Notes under the pieces: generated by a model
The model's database searches: none
The model's input: only the letters and a program-made list of their open reading frames with translations
Told to the model about the DNA's origin: nothing
Made by a program: the position numbers and the translations under genes
IMG/VR virus record: IMGVR_UViG_3300020220_000426
Coordinates: 1 to 20,176 of that record
DNA length: 20,176 nt
From: a virus
Strand: one strand, 5' to 3'
In this document: piece by piece, positions 6,911 to 14,129 of the stretch
Numbering within the stretch: the first letter of the stretch is position 1
Layout: each line of letters opens with the position of its first letter

Positions 6911-8020
6911 CTATTTAGTCTTAGAATATCCTTTTTTAATATACTTAACCATACGCTCATACTTAGCGCCTGGAGGTGCAGATTCTTTCTTGGTTGTTTT
7001 ACCACCGTCACAACCACAACCCTCATTGACAGGAGGACATGCATCATCACCATGTTCTGGACACTGCTCACCTTCACTAGTATGATTACACTTTTCAACT
7101 AAATTCATTTCTTCTCTCCAGTTAGAGAAATTTTCTTTTTTAGTTGCGATTGCTTTTGTTATAGCAGCACGGCGCTTCTTCAAATACTTATCAGATTTAT
7201 CGGAATCGCCATCGTTATCTACATCAGAATCTTCTTTGCCTACGGGGTCAAGTGCTTCTTTTTTTGCTGTTCTAGCTGCTTTTTTAAAAGCATCTTTTGC
7301 TGGATAATCTTCGTGTCCTGGTTTGGCAGGTGCTTCACCACGAGCTCTCTTTGCATGAATGTTTGCATAAAGACCTTTCTTTGCTTCATCTAAATCTTCT
7401 TCTTCTTCTTTTACACAGTTAGGAACTTCACGACCATTCTTCGTTTTAGTTCCCTTTGCCTTATAACCATCCCAGCAAGTAGAAGCACCAACATTTTTAC
7501 GTGCTTGTGCAAGACCTTCAAATATATCATCTGAAGATAAATTATCAACGACAGTATTCATTAATGAACTATTATAATTTTCAGCGATTTCTTGTTTGTT
7601 ATCAACTTCACCAAAACACTCTTTGCCGCCCATTCCAGCAGCAGAACGTTCAATTAAAAATTTAGAAAAACTATCGTTAAACATTTCCTTACAGGTACTT
7701 TTCTTTTTATTTATCATAGTAGTATGTTTAGGAGTGTTTAATTTACTATACTTTTCAATCTTTTGGCCAGGAGTTAAGCACTGAAGATACTCACGAGTTT
7801 CGTCGGTCCCTAATTCATGAACTTCATGGAGGTCTGAAATCCAACTCCTAAATGTTTTTTTGTTTTCATCTAAACAGATAACATAGTTTGGACCACGACG
7901 AATAATGACTCCTATTCTATCATTATTGTCTCTTACTTTCATTCCTTCTGGAAACACTTCACCGTTATAATACTTCTCACGAATATAAACCTTCGTGGTG
8001 TACTCTGAAAATTTATACAT
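6911..8020 (-). CDS. 369-aa mosaic protein with EF-hand-like loop and Cys-rich tail
   Basis: Unknown function, with several separable parts. Residues 25-70 (EGMKVRDNNDRIGVIIRRG, FRSWISDL) look like a small SH3/KOW-like beta domain. Residues 113-124 (MFNDSFSKFLIE) resemble a prohead-targeting leader placed internally. Residues 180-205 (CWDGYKAKGTKTKNG, VPNC) and 216-260 (KKGLYANIHAKRARGE, DYPAKDAFKK) are modules I recall recurring in cyanophage proteins. Residues 266-277 (DVDNDGDSDKSD) form a perfect 12-residue EF-hand/dockerin-like calcium loop followed by a basic helix. Residues 310-340 contain five Cys and two His in CNHTSEGEQCPEHGDDAC and CGC spacing, a plausible zinc site. It is probably a late or virion-associated protein, since late-promoter motifs flank it. 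The ATG at 8020 has no clear SD sequence. Confidence 0.82.
   Translation of the reverse strand: MYKFSEYTTKVYIREKYYNGEVFPEGMKVRDNNDRIGVIIRRGPNYVICLDENKKTFRSWISDLHEVHELGTDETREYLQCLTPGQKIEKYSKLNTPKHTTMINKKKSTCKEMFNDSFSKFLIERSAAGMGGKECFGEVDNKQEIAENYNSSLMNTVVDNLSSDDIFEGLAQARKNVGASTCWDGYKAKGTKTKNGREVPNCVKEEEEDLDEAKKGLYANIHAKRARGEAPAKPGHEDYPAKDAFKKAARTAKKEALDPVGKEDSDVDNDGDSDKSDKYLKKRRAAITKAIATKKENFSNWREEMNLVEKCNHTSEGEQCPEHGDDACPPVNEGCGCDGGKTTKKESAPPGAKYERMVKYIKKGYSKTK
7708..7715 (-). promoter_or_regulatory. Candidate internal late promoter GATAAATA
   Basis: GATAAATA (seven of eight to TATAAATA) lies inside the 369-aa gene. The next in-frame ATG (7684-7682) follows about 24 bases later with AAGGA just before it, and would yield a shorter protein starting at M113. 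It could also be chance, because the bases encode M-I-N-K-K in an AT-rich gene. Confidence 0.3.
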
Positions 8021-8045
8021 TAATACGATTGTTAAGAGTATATTA

Positions 8046-8053
8046 TATTTATT
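8046..8053 (-). promoter_or_regulatory. Candidate late promoter AATAAATA
   Basis: AATAAATA (seven of eight to TATAAATA) overlaps the TAA stop of the NMNAT-like gene and stands 25 bases before the ATG of the 369-aa gene. A TATAAT at 8042-8047 overlaps it, but the matching -35 position (ATTACC) is poor, so the late-promoter reading is preferred. Confidence 0.45.
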
Positions 8054-8621
8054 TAAAGTTTGTGGGTAATCTGTTAGCGATCTCTTTCATAAGTTTTTTA
8101 CAATCACTATCATTTAACGCTGTGGGAATGCCTGGACGAAATGTTGTAAAGTCACCAGCAAATGCTGCTCTTCTCATTTTAGTTCCAGAGATTGCAAATG
8201 TATCTCCATCAGCATCACGGTCACCAGATGAGATTACATCAAGTTCATTAAACACAAAGTCTTTACCATTATACTTTTTAATCCACTGCATCGCCTGAAC
8301 TCTATCAGAACCTACTACAAAGTATGCATTATCATATCCCAGTGACTGCAATTCCTGAAGGATGGTCACAGGGTCTTTAGCAGTAGCACTACTGAATATT
8401 TTACCACGATGGTCTGGAAGTGATTTAGTCATATAGGTCAACTTCACATCAGGAGGTAAAGGATTATTACCTTTAGAATCTACAGACTGACTGATGTAAA
8501 TACGATAATCATTACTGCCAGCAATTCTCTTCAGATTTGAGAAATTTTCAGCGTGACCTGTAGTGCAGGGTTGGAATCTGCCAAATGTAAAGTAACAACT
8601 TTTGTATTCTATGAGACTCAT
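8049..8621 (-). CDS. NMNAT-like nucleotidyltransferase
   Basis: A 190-aa protein of the HIGH-motif nucleotidyltransferase superfamily (nicotinamide/nicotinate mononucleotide adenylyltransferase, cytidylyltransferases). The N-terminal FTFGRFQPCTTGH (residues 11-23) is the ATP-binding loop with the T-x-G-H form of the HxGH motif. VVGSDRV (102-108) and ISGTKMRRA (144-152) match the central SD motif and the C-terminal ISxTxxR motif. All the family's binding motifs are present, so activity is likely: transfer of an AMP or CMP group to a mononucleotide, perhaps NAD+ synthesis from NMN. The substrate cannot be decided from the sequence. Its ATG overlaps the stop of the ligase-like gene (ATGA, 8618-8621), suggesting the two work together. 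T4-like phages are known to carry NadV/NadR-type NAD genes, which makes NAD metabolism the leading guess. Confidence 0.85.
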   Translation of the reverse strand: MSLIEYKSCYFTFGRFQPCTTGHAENFSNLKRIAGSNDYRIYISQSVDSKGNNPLPPDVKLTYMTKSLPDHRGKIFSSATAKDPVTILQELQSLGYDNAYFVVGSDRVQAMQWIKKYNGKDFVFNELDVISSGDRDADGDTFAISGTKMRRAAFAGDFTTFRPGIPTALNDSDCKKLMKEIANRLPTNFK

Positions 8622-9826
8622 TTCTTCCAGTTCTTTTCTATTGTGAAATTATTTTTGCTAAACTCAATACGATTAACTAATTTCACCATATCTCCATCTT
8701 GATGAAGAACATAACCTTCAGGAGTAGTAACTTTATAACCACCATCAATCTCAACGAAAGTTCTAAACTGTTCTAAACTATCTAACTTTTGAATAATGAA
8801 TAGTTTTGCTTCCTGAATAGTTTTGTACAAAGCAACAAATGCTTTAAATTGTCGTTCATGATCTTCTAAGTATTTAATACCGCTATAAAACAAATCTCTT
8901 TTCTTTGTTTGGGCGGCGGCAGTTTTAACAGAGTTAATTTCCTTATCCATCTTTTCTTTATAGAACATAGCAAAAGATTTTAAAGTAGCATCAACATTAG
9001 TAATTGTTCTCGCTGCTTTAATCTCTGCATTAAAGAATGGTTTTAAATAAGACCCCACAAAAAACTTCGCATCACCAGTGGTGCCAGAGTTTTCCACAAG
9101 GTAATCGTGAAACTCTGCAGAAATTTCACACATTCTGTTTATTTGCTGGATGTATCTGTTGAATCTTTGTTCTTCCGTTTGCGAGAAAGATACTTGCTGA
9201 ACTTCCGTATCATTAGAGATAACGGCAACATCATCAACAGAATTAAATCTCGTAATATCAACACGAGGTCGTGCAGACATATCTGCAAGATCAGGACCAC
9301 CAGTATAATGAGTATGAAACACCACTCCAATTTTAGCTCTATTGACTTTTTTACCAATAGGATGATCAGTTGGGATACCATATGTAATCGTGTTAGGTCT
9401 GAATACTATTATCTCTTCGCCATCTACTCTCTGCGTTTTCTTATCGTCGGTAAACAAAAGGTCTCCCTGTATCACACCAGTAATACCAAGTTTAGAAAAA
9501 TAATTTAAACAATCTTTGAGTTTTTTATTTAACTCACCCTCGTACATATTATCAATATCACCGTCTGTATAACATATCTTTGGTTCTTTTTTGTTGAAAA
9601 CTGATTTAGTTCCAACAAAAAATAAACTTGTTATAGGGTCTACACCACATACGACAGAAGGAGCGCCGTCCCATTTTGTTTGAAGAAATCCTCCTGTAGA
9701 TTTCTTACCAATCATATTTTTCAACTCAGTAAGAAAACTAACAATAGCAAAACATCCTTCAGAACCATAGTTCAATACTTCGTCTTCAAGGTGTTCAAGA
9801 TGTTTTAGTTTAACTATGTTTGCCAT
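8618..9826 (-). CDS. Ligase-like (KWDGAP) protein, putative nucleotidyltransferase
   Basis: A 402-aa protein that I recall as a conserved but uncharacterised family in T4-like cyanophages. FLQTKWDGAPSVVCG (residues 48-61) looks like nucleotidyltransferase motif I (K-x-D-G) of ATP-dependent DNA/RNA ligases, with K51 the candidate adenylated lysine. FFVGTKSVFNK (69-79), GVIQGDLLF (117-125, motif III-like) and VFRPNTITYGIP then GVVFHTHYTGG (141-176) occupy the places where the middle ligase motifs would fall. I do not see a clean motif V (KxK), so catalytic ligation is not assured. The C-terminal half (200-402) is helical and charged. It is coupled to both neighbours: TAATG at 9824-9828 with the gene before, ATGA with the NMNAT-like gene after. 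Confidence 0.8.
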   Translation of the reverse strand: MANIVKLKHLEHLEDEVLNYGSEGCFAIVSFLTELKNMIGKKSTGGFLQTKWDGAPSVVCGVDPITSLFFVGTKSVFNKKEPKICYTDGDIDNMYEGELNKKLKDCLNYFSKLGITGVIQGDLLFTDDKKTQRVDGEEIIVFRPNTITYGIPTDHPIGKKVNRAKIGVVFHTHYTGGPDLADMSARPRVDITRFNSVDDVAVISNDTEVQQVSFSQTEEQRFNRYIQQINRMCEISAEFHDYLVENSGTTGDAKFFVGSYLKPFFNAEIKAARTITNVDATLKSFAMFYKEKMDKEINSVKTAAAQTKKRDLFYSGIKYLEDHERQFKAFVALYKTIQEAKLFIIQKLDSLEQFRTFVEIDGGYKVTTPEGYVLHQDGDMVKLVNRIEFSKNNFTIEKNWKK

Positions 9827-11292
9827 TAATTTGAAAAAATTAAAGTATAATTAACAGTTCCTTGTGTTGCAGATATAAGATCAGTAGCAGATTTACTGCC
9901 AATAATATGTATGTCTGCGTTTGTTATTTTTTTAACTGTAAAAAATATTTCACCTCTTCTAAATTTAGCAAGGTCTATATAAGCTTGAAATATTGTTCTG
10001 CCGATCAAAGTGTTTCTCATTATTTCTTTTGATTTTTCTTCGCTATTTAATTTATCCGCAATATATCTGGAAAATAGTGATGTCATTCCAGATCCACACT
10101 TCTTAAGTGATGCCAGAACAGATCGGGAACTTGCTGTTGGAAATTCGGAAGAGTTTAAAGATGACTGAACTTGAATTGCTTTTCTAATTACTTGTCCATA
10201 AACTGGATTATCTAAACACCCCGCCTTTAATTGTTTATATAAATCATCTGGATTTATGGTTGGATTTTTATTTCTTTCTGTTGATGTAGATGGTCCAACC
10301 GAAAATCCTAGAATTTTTTCCACACCATATCTATAAACATATCTCATAGCTTTTCCACCAGTAATTTTACCACCATCAATTGATTTGCATATTTGCATAA
10401 GATCTTTTAATGTTGGTGCATTATTTAATCTATTAGGATCTGGAGTTACATGTGGCATTACATTAGACCACAAAGAAGGGTCTGCACCTTTTTTACCTGC
10501 TTTAGATGATATTAATCTTCTTTCTCTACCACCATCAGAGTAAATAAATTGCAAATAAGAATCTACACCAGCAAATGATGGATCTGTAGGGACAGCAAAA
10601 TATTCTAACTTTCCAGTGCTTGGTGTTTTTAATAATTGTGGTGAAGAAATAGTTGTATTATTTCCTAATAAAGCTTCATATCCTATGAGAAGTTCGCCAA
10701 GATAAATTGCCAACTGATTTTTTTCTTTATCTGATACACCAGCATTCCATATAAATTTAGAATTTCCTGTTATACTTCCAGCATCTTCATCTACATCATC
10801 ATAAAAAAATTGAACTACTTGCTCTAGAATATAATCTGGAACCGATGGTTCATTTGTCAAACCATCAATTATTGACACAGCTAATTGTCTTGCTGAAGTA
10901 AATTTTTTACATGGAACATTTTCCTGTTCATTTAATGTAGGAACTACTATACTTTCTCCTCTATGAATTAATTTAGTAGATTCAATTTGAAAAGTTGCTT
11001 TTCCATCTTTTACTTTATCAATACAATTAATATGAATCCACCCTGTTCCTTCATTACCAGCATCTACAGATATAAGATTTTTGAAAGTTCCAGTATAATG
11101 ATAGGTATCACTTTCAAAAACTGTAATGGGATGACCGTGTTCCAATAAAACTTTATTGAAAAGATTTCCTGAATTATTTTGAACTTGTAAATAACTTTTA
11201 CCTCTAGTATTTGAACTATTTGCTTTTACAAAAGTTTCTACTTCTCTGTCCTTAAAATACTTTTCCCATTTCTTATCAGTTTGCTTGGACAT
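9826..11292 (-). CDS. Unknown 488-aa protein behind a late promoter/hairpin
   Basis: I do not recognise this 488-aa protein. It is Ser/Thr/Asn/Lys-rich, with no signal peptide or membrane segment. The centre contains SYLQFIYSDGGRERRLISS followed by KAGKKGADPSLW (about residues 245-275). An acidic strand followed by S-x-K and Gly/Lys is faintly reminiscent of restriction-type nuclease cores, but this is only an impression. The C-terminal 80 residues, from RRGEIFFTVKKI through DIHIIGSKSATDLISATQG, predict beta structure. Codons appear more AT-rich than in gp43 or UvsX. The only nearby SD is the GGGGG arm of a hairpin immediately before ATG 11292. Its stop overlaps the ligase-like start (TAATG), so the three genes 11292-8049 form one expression unit. 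Confidence 0.8.
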   Translation of the reverse strand: MSKQTDKKWEKYFKDREVETFVKANSSNTRGKSYLQVQNNSGNLFNKVLLEHGHPITVFESDTYHYTGTFKNLISVDAGNEGTGWIHINCIDKVKDGKATFQIESTKLIHRGESIVVPTLNEQENVPCKKFTSARQLAVSIIDGLTNEPSVPDYILEQVVQFFYDDVDEDAGSITGNSKFIWNAGVSDKEKNQLAIYLGELLIGYEALLGNNTTISSPQLLKTPSTGKLEYFAVPTDPSFAGVDSYLQFIYSDGGRERRLISSKAGKKGADPSLWSNVMPHVTPDPNRLNNAPTLKDLMQICKSIDGGKITGGKAMRYVYRYGVEKILGFSVGPSTSTERNKNPTINPDDLYKQLKAGCLDNPVYGQVIRKAIQVQSSLNSSEFPTASSRSVLASLKKCGSGMTSLFSRYIADKLNSEEKSKEIMRNTLIGRTIFQAYIDLAKFRRGEIFFTVKKITNADIHIIGSKSATDLISATQGTVNYTLIFSN

Positions 11293-11314
11293 AAAAAATC
11301 CCCCTTATAGGGGG
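11293..11314 (-). terminator. Hairpin terminator overlapping a gene's SD
   Basis: On the minus strand CCCCC-TATAA-GGGGG-A-TTTTTT: a five-base-pair all-GC stem, five-base loop and six T residues, with the T-run ending directly at ATG 11292. It closes the early unit gp43-uvsX-gp41-mazG just after the mazG stop. The GGGGG arm is also the only SD-like sequence for the 488-aa gene, so a full-length transcript would hide it. Confidence 0.75.
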
Positions 11315-11322
11315 TATTTATT
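11315..11322 (-). promoter_or_regulatory. Candidate late promoter AATAAATA
   Basis: AATAAATA (seven of eight to TATAAATA) overlaps the mazG TAA stop. With the usual late-promoter spacing of five to six bases, transcription would begin at about 11309, just after the CCCCC arm of the hairpin. Late RNA would then keep the GGGGG SD free and could not form the terminator stem. Confidence 0.6.
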
Positions 11323-11725
11323 AGATATCGTTTGCTACTCGGTTCTCGCTACGCTCAATACTAAATGCACCTTCAGGGTAACGAGCACTTAATTTCTCAA
11401 AGTTCATCTGGATAATCTCTTCCAAGGAAACATTAAGTGCCAGACAAGCTTGAGCAACATACCACATAATGTCACCAAGTTCACGCTTCAAATGAAACAA
11501 GTTTTCTTGGTTCACTGGTTTACCTTGGAAGACAATCTTCTTCACAATCTCAGTAAACTCTCCAGCTTCAGCAGACATTCCTACAGCAGCAGTAAGCAAT
11601 CTCTCGGTAGGAAAATTTTCTCTCTGAAGTTCTGCAAGACGAGAAGAAAAATCAGGAAAGTTTTTACTGGGTAGAGAAGTAGTGGTGTCTACAAACTCAA
11701 CATACTTATTAAGATCAATTGTCAT
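11321..11725 (-). CDS. mazG: MazG-type nucleotide pyrophosphohydrolase
   Basis: A 134-aa all-alpha NTP pyrophosphatase. The MazG metal-binding motif is complete: EAGEF (E53, E56) followed by ELGDIMWYV (E82, D85), the classical ExxE...ExxD set that binds magnesium. Enzymes of this fold hydrolyse (d)NTPs or related nucleotides to monophosphates and pyrophosphate. In cyanophages mazG is a common host-derived metabolic gene, proposed to adjust (p)ppGpp or nucleotide pools; the substrate is not shown by the sequence. It follows gp41 by two bases without an obvious SD and is the last gene of the gp43-uvsX-gp41 unit. Length is that of a single-domain MazG, about half of the two-domain E. coli protein. 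Confidence 0.9.
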   Translation of the reverse strand: MTIDLNKYVEFVDTTTSLPSKNFPDFSSRLAELQRENFPTERLLTAAVGMSAEAGEFTEIVKKIVFQGKPVNQENLFHLKRELGDIMWYVAQACLALNVSLEEIIQMNFEKLSARYPEGAFSIERSENRVANDI

Positions 11726-11727
11726 AA

Positions 11728-13110
11728 TTAAAATTTAAAATCAGTGAACTTTGCCATAGATTTACCTTGAGACTTGGCAATTTCCTCAAAGTCATAGTCC
11801 TGCCCAGAGTCAGCAATATCTGTTTGAGCAGTATCCTCTACATCATACAACCTCATCTTCGCTCTGTCAATACCCACTACAAATCTTTTATGCATCGTCG
11901 GATCGTTATAACGATTCTTCAATTGTTTTACCATGATTTGATTGAGGTTTTCTAATTCTTCAGTGCTAATAAGGGCAAACATGAGATCAGCAGTAGCAGG
12001 CAAACCAAAGGACTCTGAAGTATCAGTAAGATCAACATCAGTACTACCATAACCACTCCTAGTAGTTTGAGTAGCAGACATGATGGGCACGTTGAACTCC
12101 ACAGCCAGTCCTCGTAATTCTTCGGCAATTGCTTTAACAAACGTATAAGAGTTGACAATTGTCCCCTTGTACCTAGAACTGCTGCAGATATTTAGATAGT
12201 CAATAAAGATAATATCAGGTTTAAAACTCTTCTTTAAAGATAAATCATTCAAGAGTGCTTTGAAATGTCCAGCATGAGCAGCTGCTGTAGGGTATTCTTT
12301 AATGATAAGTTTGCCGTTAGTTTTCTGTGCTAACCTCGTGACTTTAGATGAGAATATTTGTTCTGGGATCTCCTCAATATCTTTGATGTTGATATTGAGT
12401 AAGTTAGCATCAATACGTTCTGCGATCTTCTCTTCTGCCATCTCCAGAGTGATGTATAAAACATTCTTTCCGTAAAGAAGGGTGGTAGCAGCCATATGAC
12501 ACATAAACAAAGATTTGCCAACACCTGTTCCCGCAAGCGCAACATTAAGAGTTTTATTGGGTAACCCTCCTTTCGTAATTTTATTAAATAACGAAAGATC
12601 AAATGGTATCTTATTTTCGTTACGGTGATAATATTCGTAGCGCGTTTCATAGTCTTCTATGTAATCATGTCCAATGTGCTCATCAAAAGAAACGGCAAGT
12701 GCCTCTTGAAGAATTGAAGGAATAGCATCTTCAGTACGATTCTTATCTTTACCATCGGCAATCTTTACGCTCTCTAGGAGAGCAAGATAAACTGCACGTT
12801 GCTTACACCATTTTTCAGTGGTGTCAAGCATCCACTGCGAATCTACATCAGTATTGTTAATATCATCTAATTTTACTTGAAGTTCTTTATAAGAATCTTC
12901 ATTTAAATCTTTGCGATTATCAACTTCAATTCGTAGAATTTCTTGAGTAGGTGGTTGACCATAAGAAACTACAAACTCATTAATAATATCAAACAGAACC
13001 TTATCTGAATAATGCGTGAAGTATTCCCCTTTTATATAGGGTATTACCTTACGCATGTAAGATTCACTGTTGACAAGGTTTTTTAAGATTGTACTTTCAA
13101 TCGTTTCCAT
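11728..13110 (-). CDS. 41: Replicative DNA helicase, T4 gp41-like (DnaB family)
   Basis: Hexameric 5'-3' helicase that unwinds the fork and partners with primase gp61. It has 460 aa from ATG 13110; T4 gp41 has about 475. The N-terminal helical domain (about 1-150) aligns by eye with gp41 (KVIPYIKGEYF). The RecA-like motor has Walker A AGTGVGKS (193-200), the catalytic Glu in TLEMAEEKIAERIDAN (E223), Walker B IIFIDYLNIC and SESFGLPATADLMFALI near the C-terminus. A longer frame begins at 13143, but ATG 13110 is preferred: it shares a base with the uvsX stop (TGATG) and matches the position where gp41 relatives begin. Confidence 0.95.
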   Translation of the reverse strand: METIESTILKNLVNSESYMRKVIPYIKGEYFTHYSDKVLFDIINEFVVSYGQPPTQEILRIEVDNRKDLNEDSYKELQVKLDDINNTDVDSQWMLDTTEKWCKQRAVYLALLESVKIADGKDKNRTEDAIPSILQEALAVSFDEHIGHDYIEDYETRYEYYHRNENKIPFDLSLFNKITKGGLPNKTLNVALAGTGVGKSLFMCHMAATTLLYGKNVLYITLEMAEEKIAERIDANLLNINIKDIEEIPEQIFSSKVTRLAQKTNGKLIIKEYPTAAAHAGHFKALLNDLSLKKSFKPDIIFIDYLNICSSSRYKGTIVNSYTFVKAIAEELRGLAVEFNVPIMSATQTTRSGYGSTDVDLTDTSESFGLPATADLMFALISTEELENLNQIMVKQLKNRYNDPTMHKRFVVGIDRAKMRLYDVEDTAQTDIADSGQDYDFEEIAKSQGKSMAKFTDFKF

Positions 13111-14123
13111 CAAGATCCATAGCAGAATTCTTTTTGGGCACATTCGTCAAGTGCTTGAAGAATATCTGGAGTAAAGAATTTTTCAGGATCCTTATAGATA
13201 ACCGAAGGATATACACTGCCAGAATCAGTTTTAATGCGATTACCCACACGCTCAAAGACTCCGTGCTGTTCACCCAGTTCCAATAGTCCATAGTACTTAT
13301 CAAGACCTCGTTCATCAAAATACAACCTCGTTTCTACATCAGAGTTTTCTTTAGTAAAGCGGGACTTCTGTGCCTTCACTTTAATAATATTACCAACCTG
13401 TTCAGTACCATCCTTCTCCTTCTTTTTAGAAAGAAACAGAATAGTAGAAGCAGAATACTTCAGACCAGCACCACCACCCATTTCTTTCGTAGGAACATAA
13501 GCACCCACAACTTCATAGGTATGATTTGTAACAATTAAAGGGATGCCCGCCTGACCCAATTTCAGAGAAAGAATCCTGAAGATAGATTTAATCACCTGAG
13601 CACGAGTCATGTCACGAGTTTCTTTGCCATCAGAAGCATCCTGAACCTCTTTCGTGGTAGAAAGCATTCCCAAAGAGTCTAGCACAAAAAGAAGAGGTGG
13701 GCGGTCTTCTTTCTTAAGTTTCATATACTCATCAACAACCTTAATAGATTGTGTACGAAACTCTTGAACTGTTGATACAGGCACAAGACCTACACGTTTG
13801 ACATCAATATCACGAGACAGCATCATATCTTTTGAGATGGCAGATTCAGTCTCAAAGTAAATAGCCTGCGCTAACGGATTTGACTGTAAAAAGTTTTTGA
13901 CGATTGATAGGGCAAAGAAAGTCTTTCCAGTGCCTGACTCCCCCGCGAGCGCAGTGATTTTGTTTGATGGGAAACCACCGAATATGCTACCGCTGATAAG
14001 AGCGTTGAGAATATAAGAACCAGTGTCCACGAAAGAAGAACAATCCCCTGCGGCGATTCCGTCATCAACGACTGACGCAAATTCATTATCTAACTCCTTA
14101 ATAATTGTATTTAAAAAACTCAT
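13110..14123 (-). CDS. uvsX: Recombinase UvsX (RecA-like)
   Basis: Strand-exchange protein for recombination-dependent replication and repair. It has 337 aa, somewhat shorter than T4 UvsX (391). Walker A GESGTGKT is at residues 61-68 with PSNKITAL before it. The catalytic Glu region is YFETESAI (89-96), and Walker B is [11 protein letters not shown] (144-154, D149). The segment [20 protein letters not shown] matches the core that contacts DNA and ATP in UvsX. AGGT lies five bases before ATG 14123, next to the gp43 stop, and the gene is coupled to helicase 41 by TGATG. No defect is visible. Confidence 0.95.
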   Translation of the reverse strand: MSFLNTIIKELDNEFASVVDDGIAAGDCSSFVDTGSYILNALISGSIFGGFPSNKITALAGESGTGKTFFALSIVKNFLQSNPLAQAIYFETESAISKDMMLSRDIDVKRVGLVPVSTVQEFRTQSIKVVDEYMKLKKEDRPPLLFVLDSLGMLSTTKEVQDASDGKETRDMTRAQVIKSIFRILSLKLGQAGIPLIVTNHTYEVVGAYVPTKEMGGGAGLKYSASTILFLSKKKEKDGTEQVGNIIKVKAQKSRFTKENSDVETRLYFDERGLDKYYGLLELGEQHGVFERVGNRIKTDSGSVYPSVIYKDPEKFFTPDILQALDECAQKEFCYGS

Positions 14124-14129
14124 AATACC

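Noticed and set aside
8042-8070. Sigma70-type promoter with TATAAT before the 369-aa gene
   Set aside because: The -10 is perfect, but the position 17 bases upstream reads ATTACC, only three of six to TTGACA; the overlapping AATAAATA explains the AT-rich block better.
11952-12158. Leucine-rich minus-strand frame inside gp41
   Set aside because: It is an out-of-frame reading of the helicase gene; the hydrophobicity comes from the shifted codons.
12187-12193. CTAAATA motif within gp41
   Set aside because: It is inside a coding gene with no downstream gene start nearby; seven-base AT-rich matches are expected by chance.
13111-13143. Longer gp41 start at ATG 13143
   Set aside because: It overlaps uvsX by 34 bases and adds 11 residues with no family match; ATG 13110 shares a base with the uvsX stop and fits the family N-terminus.
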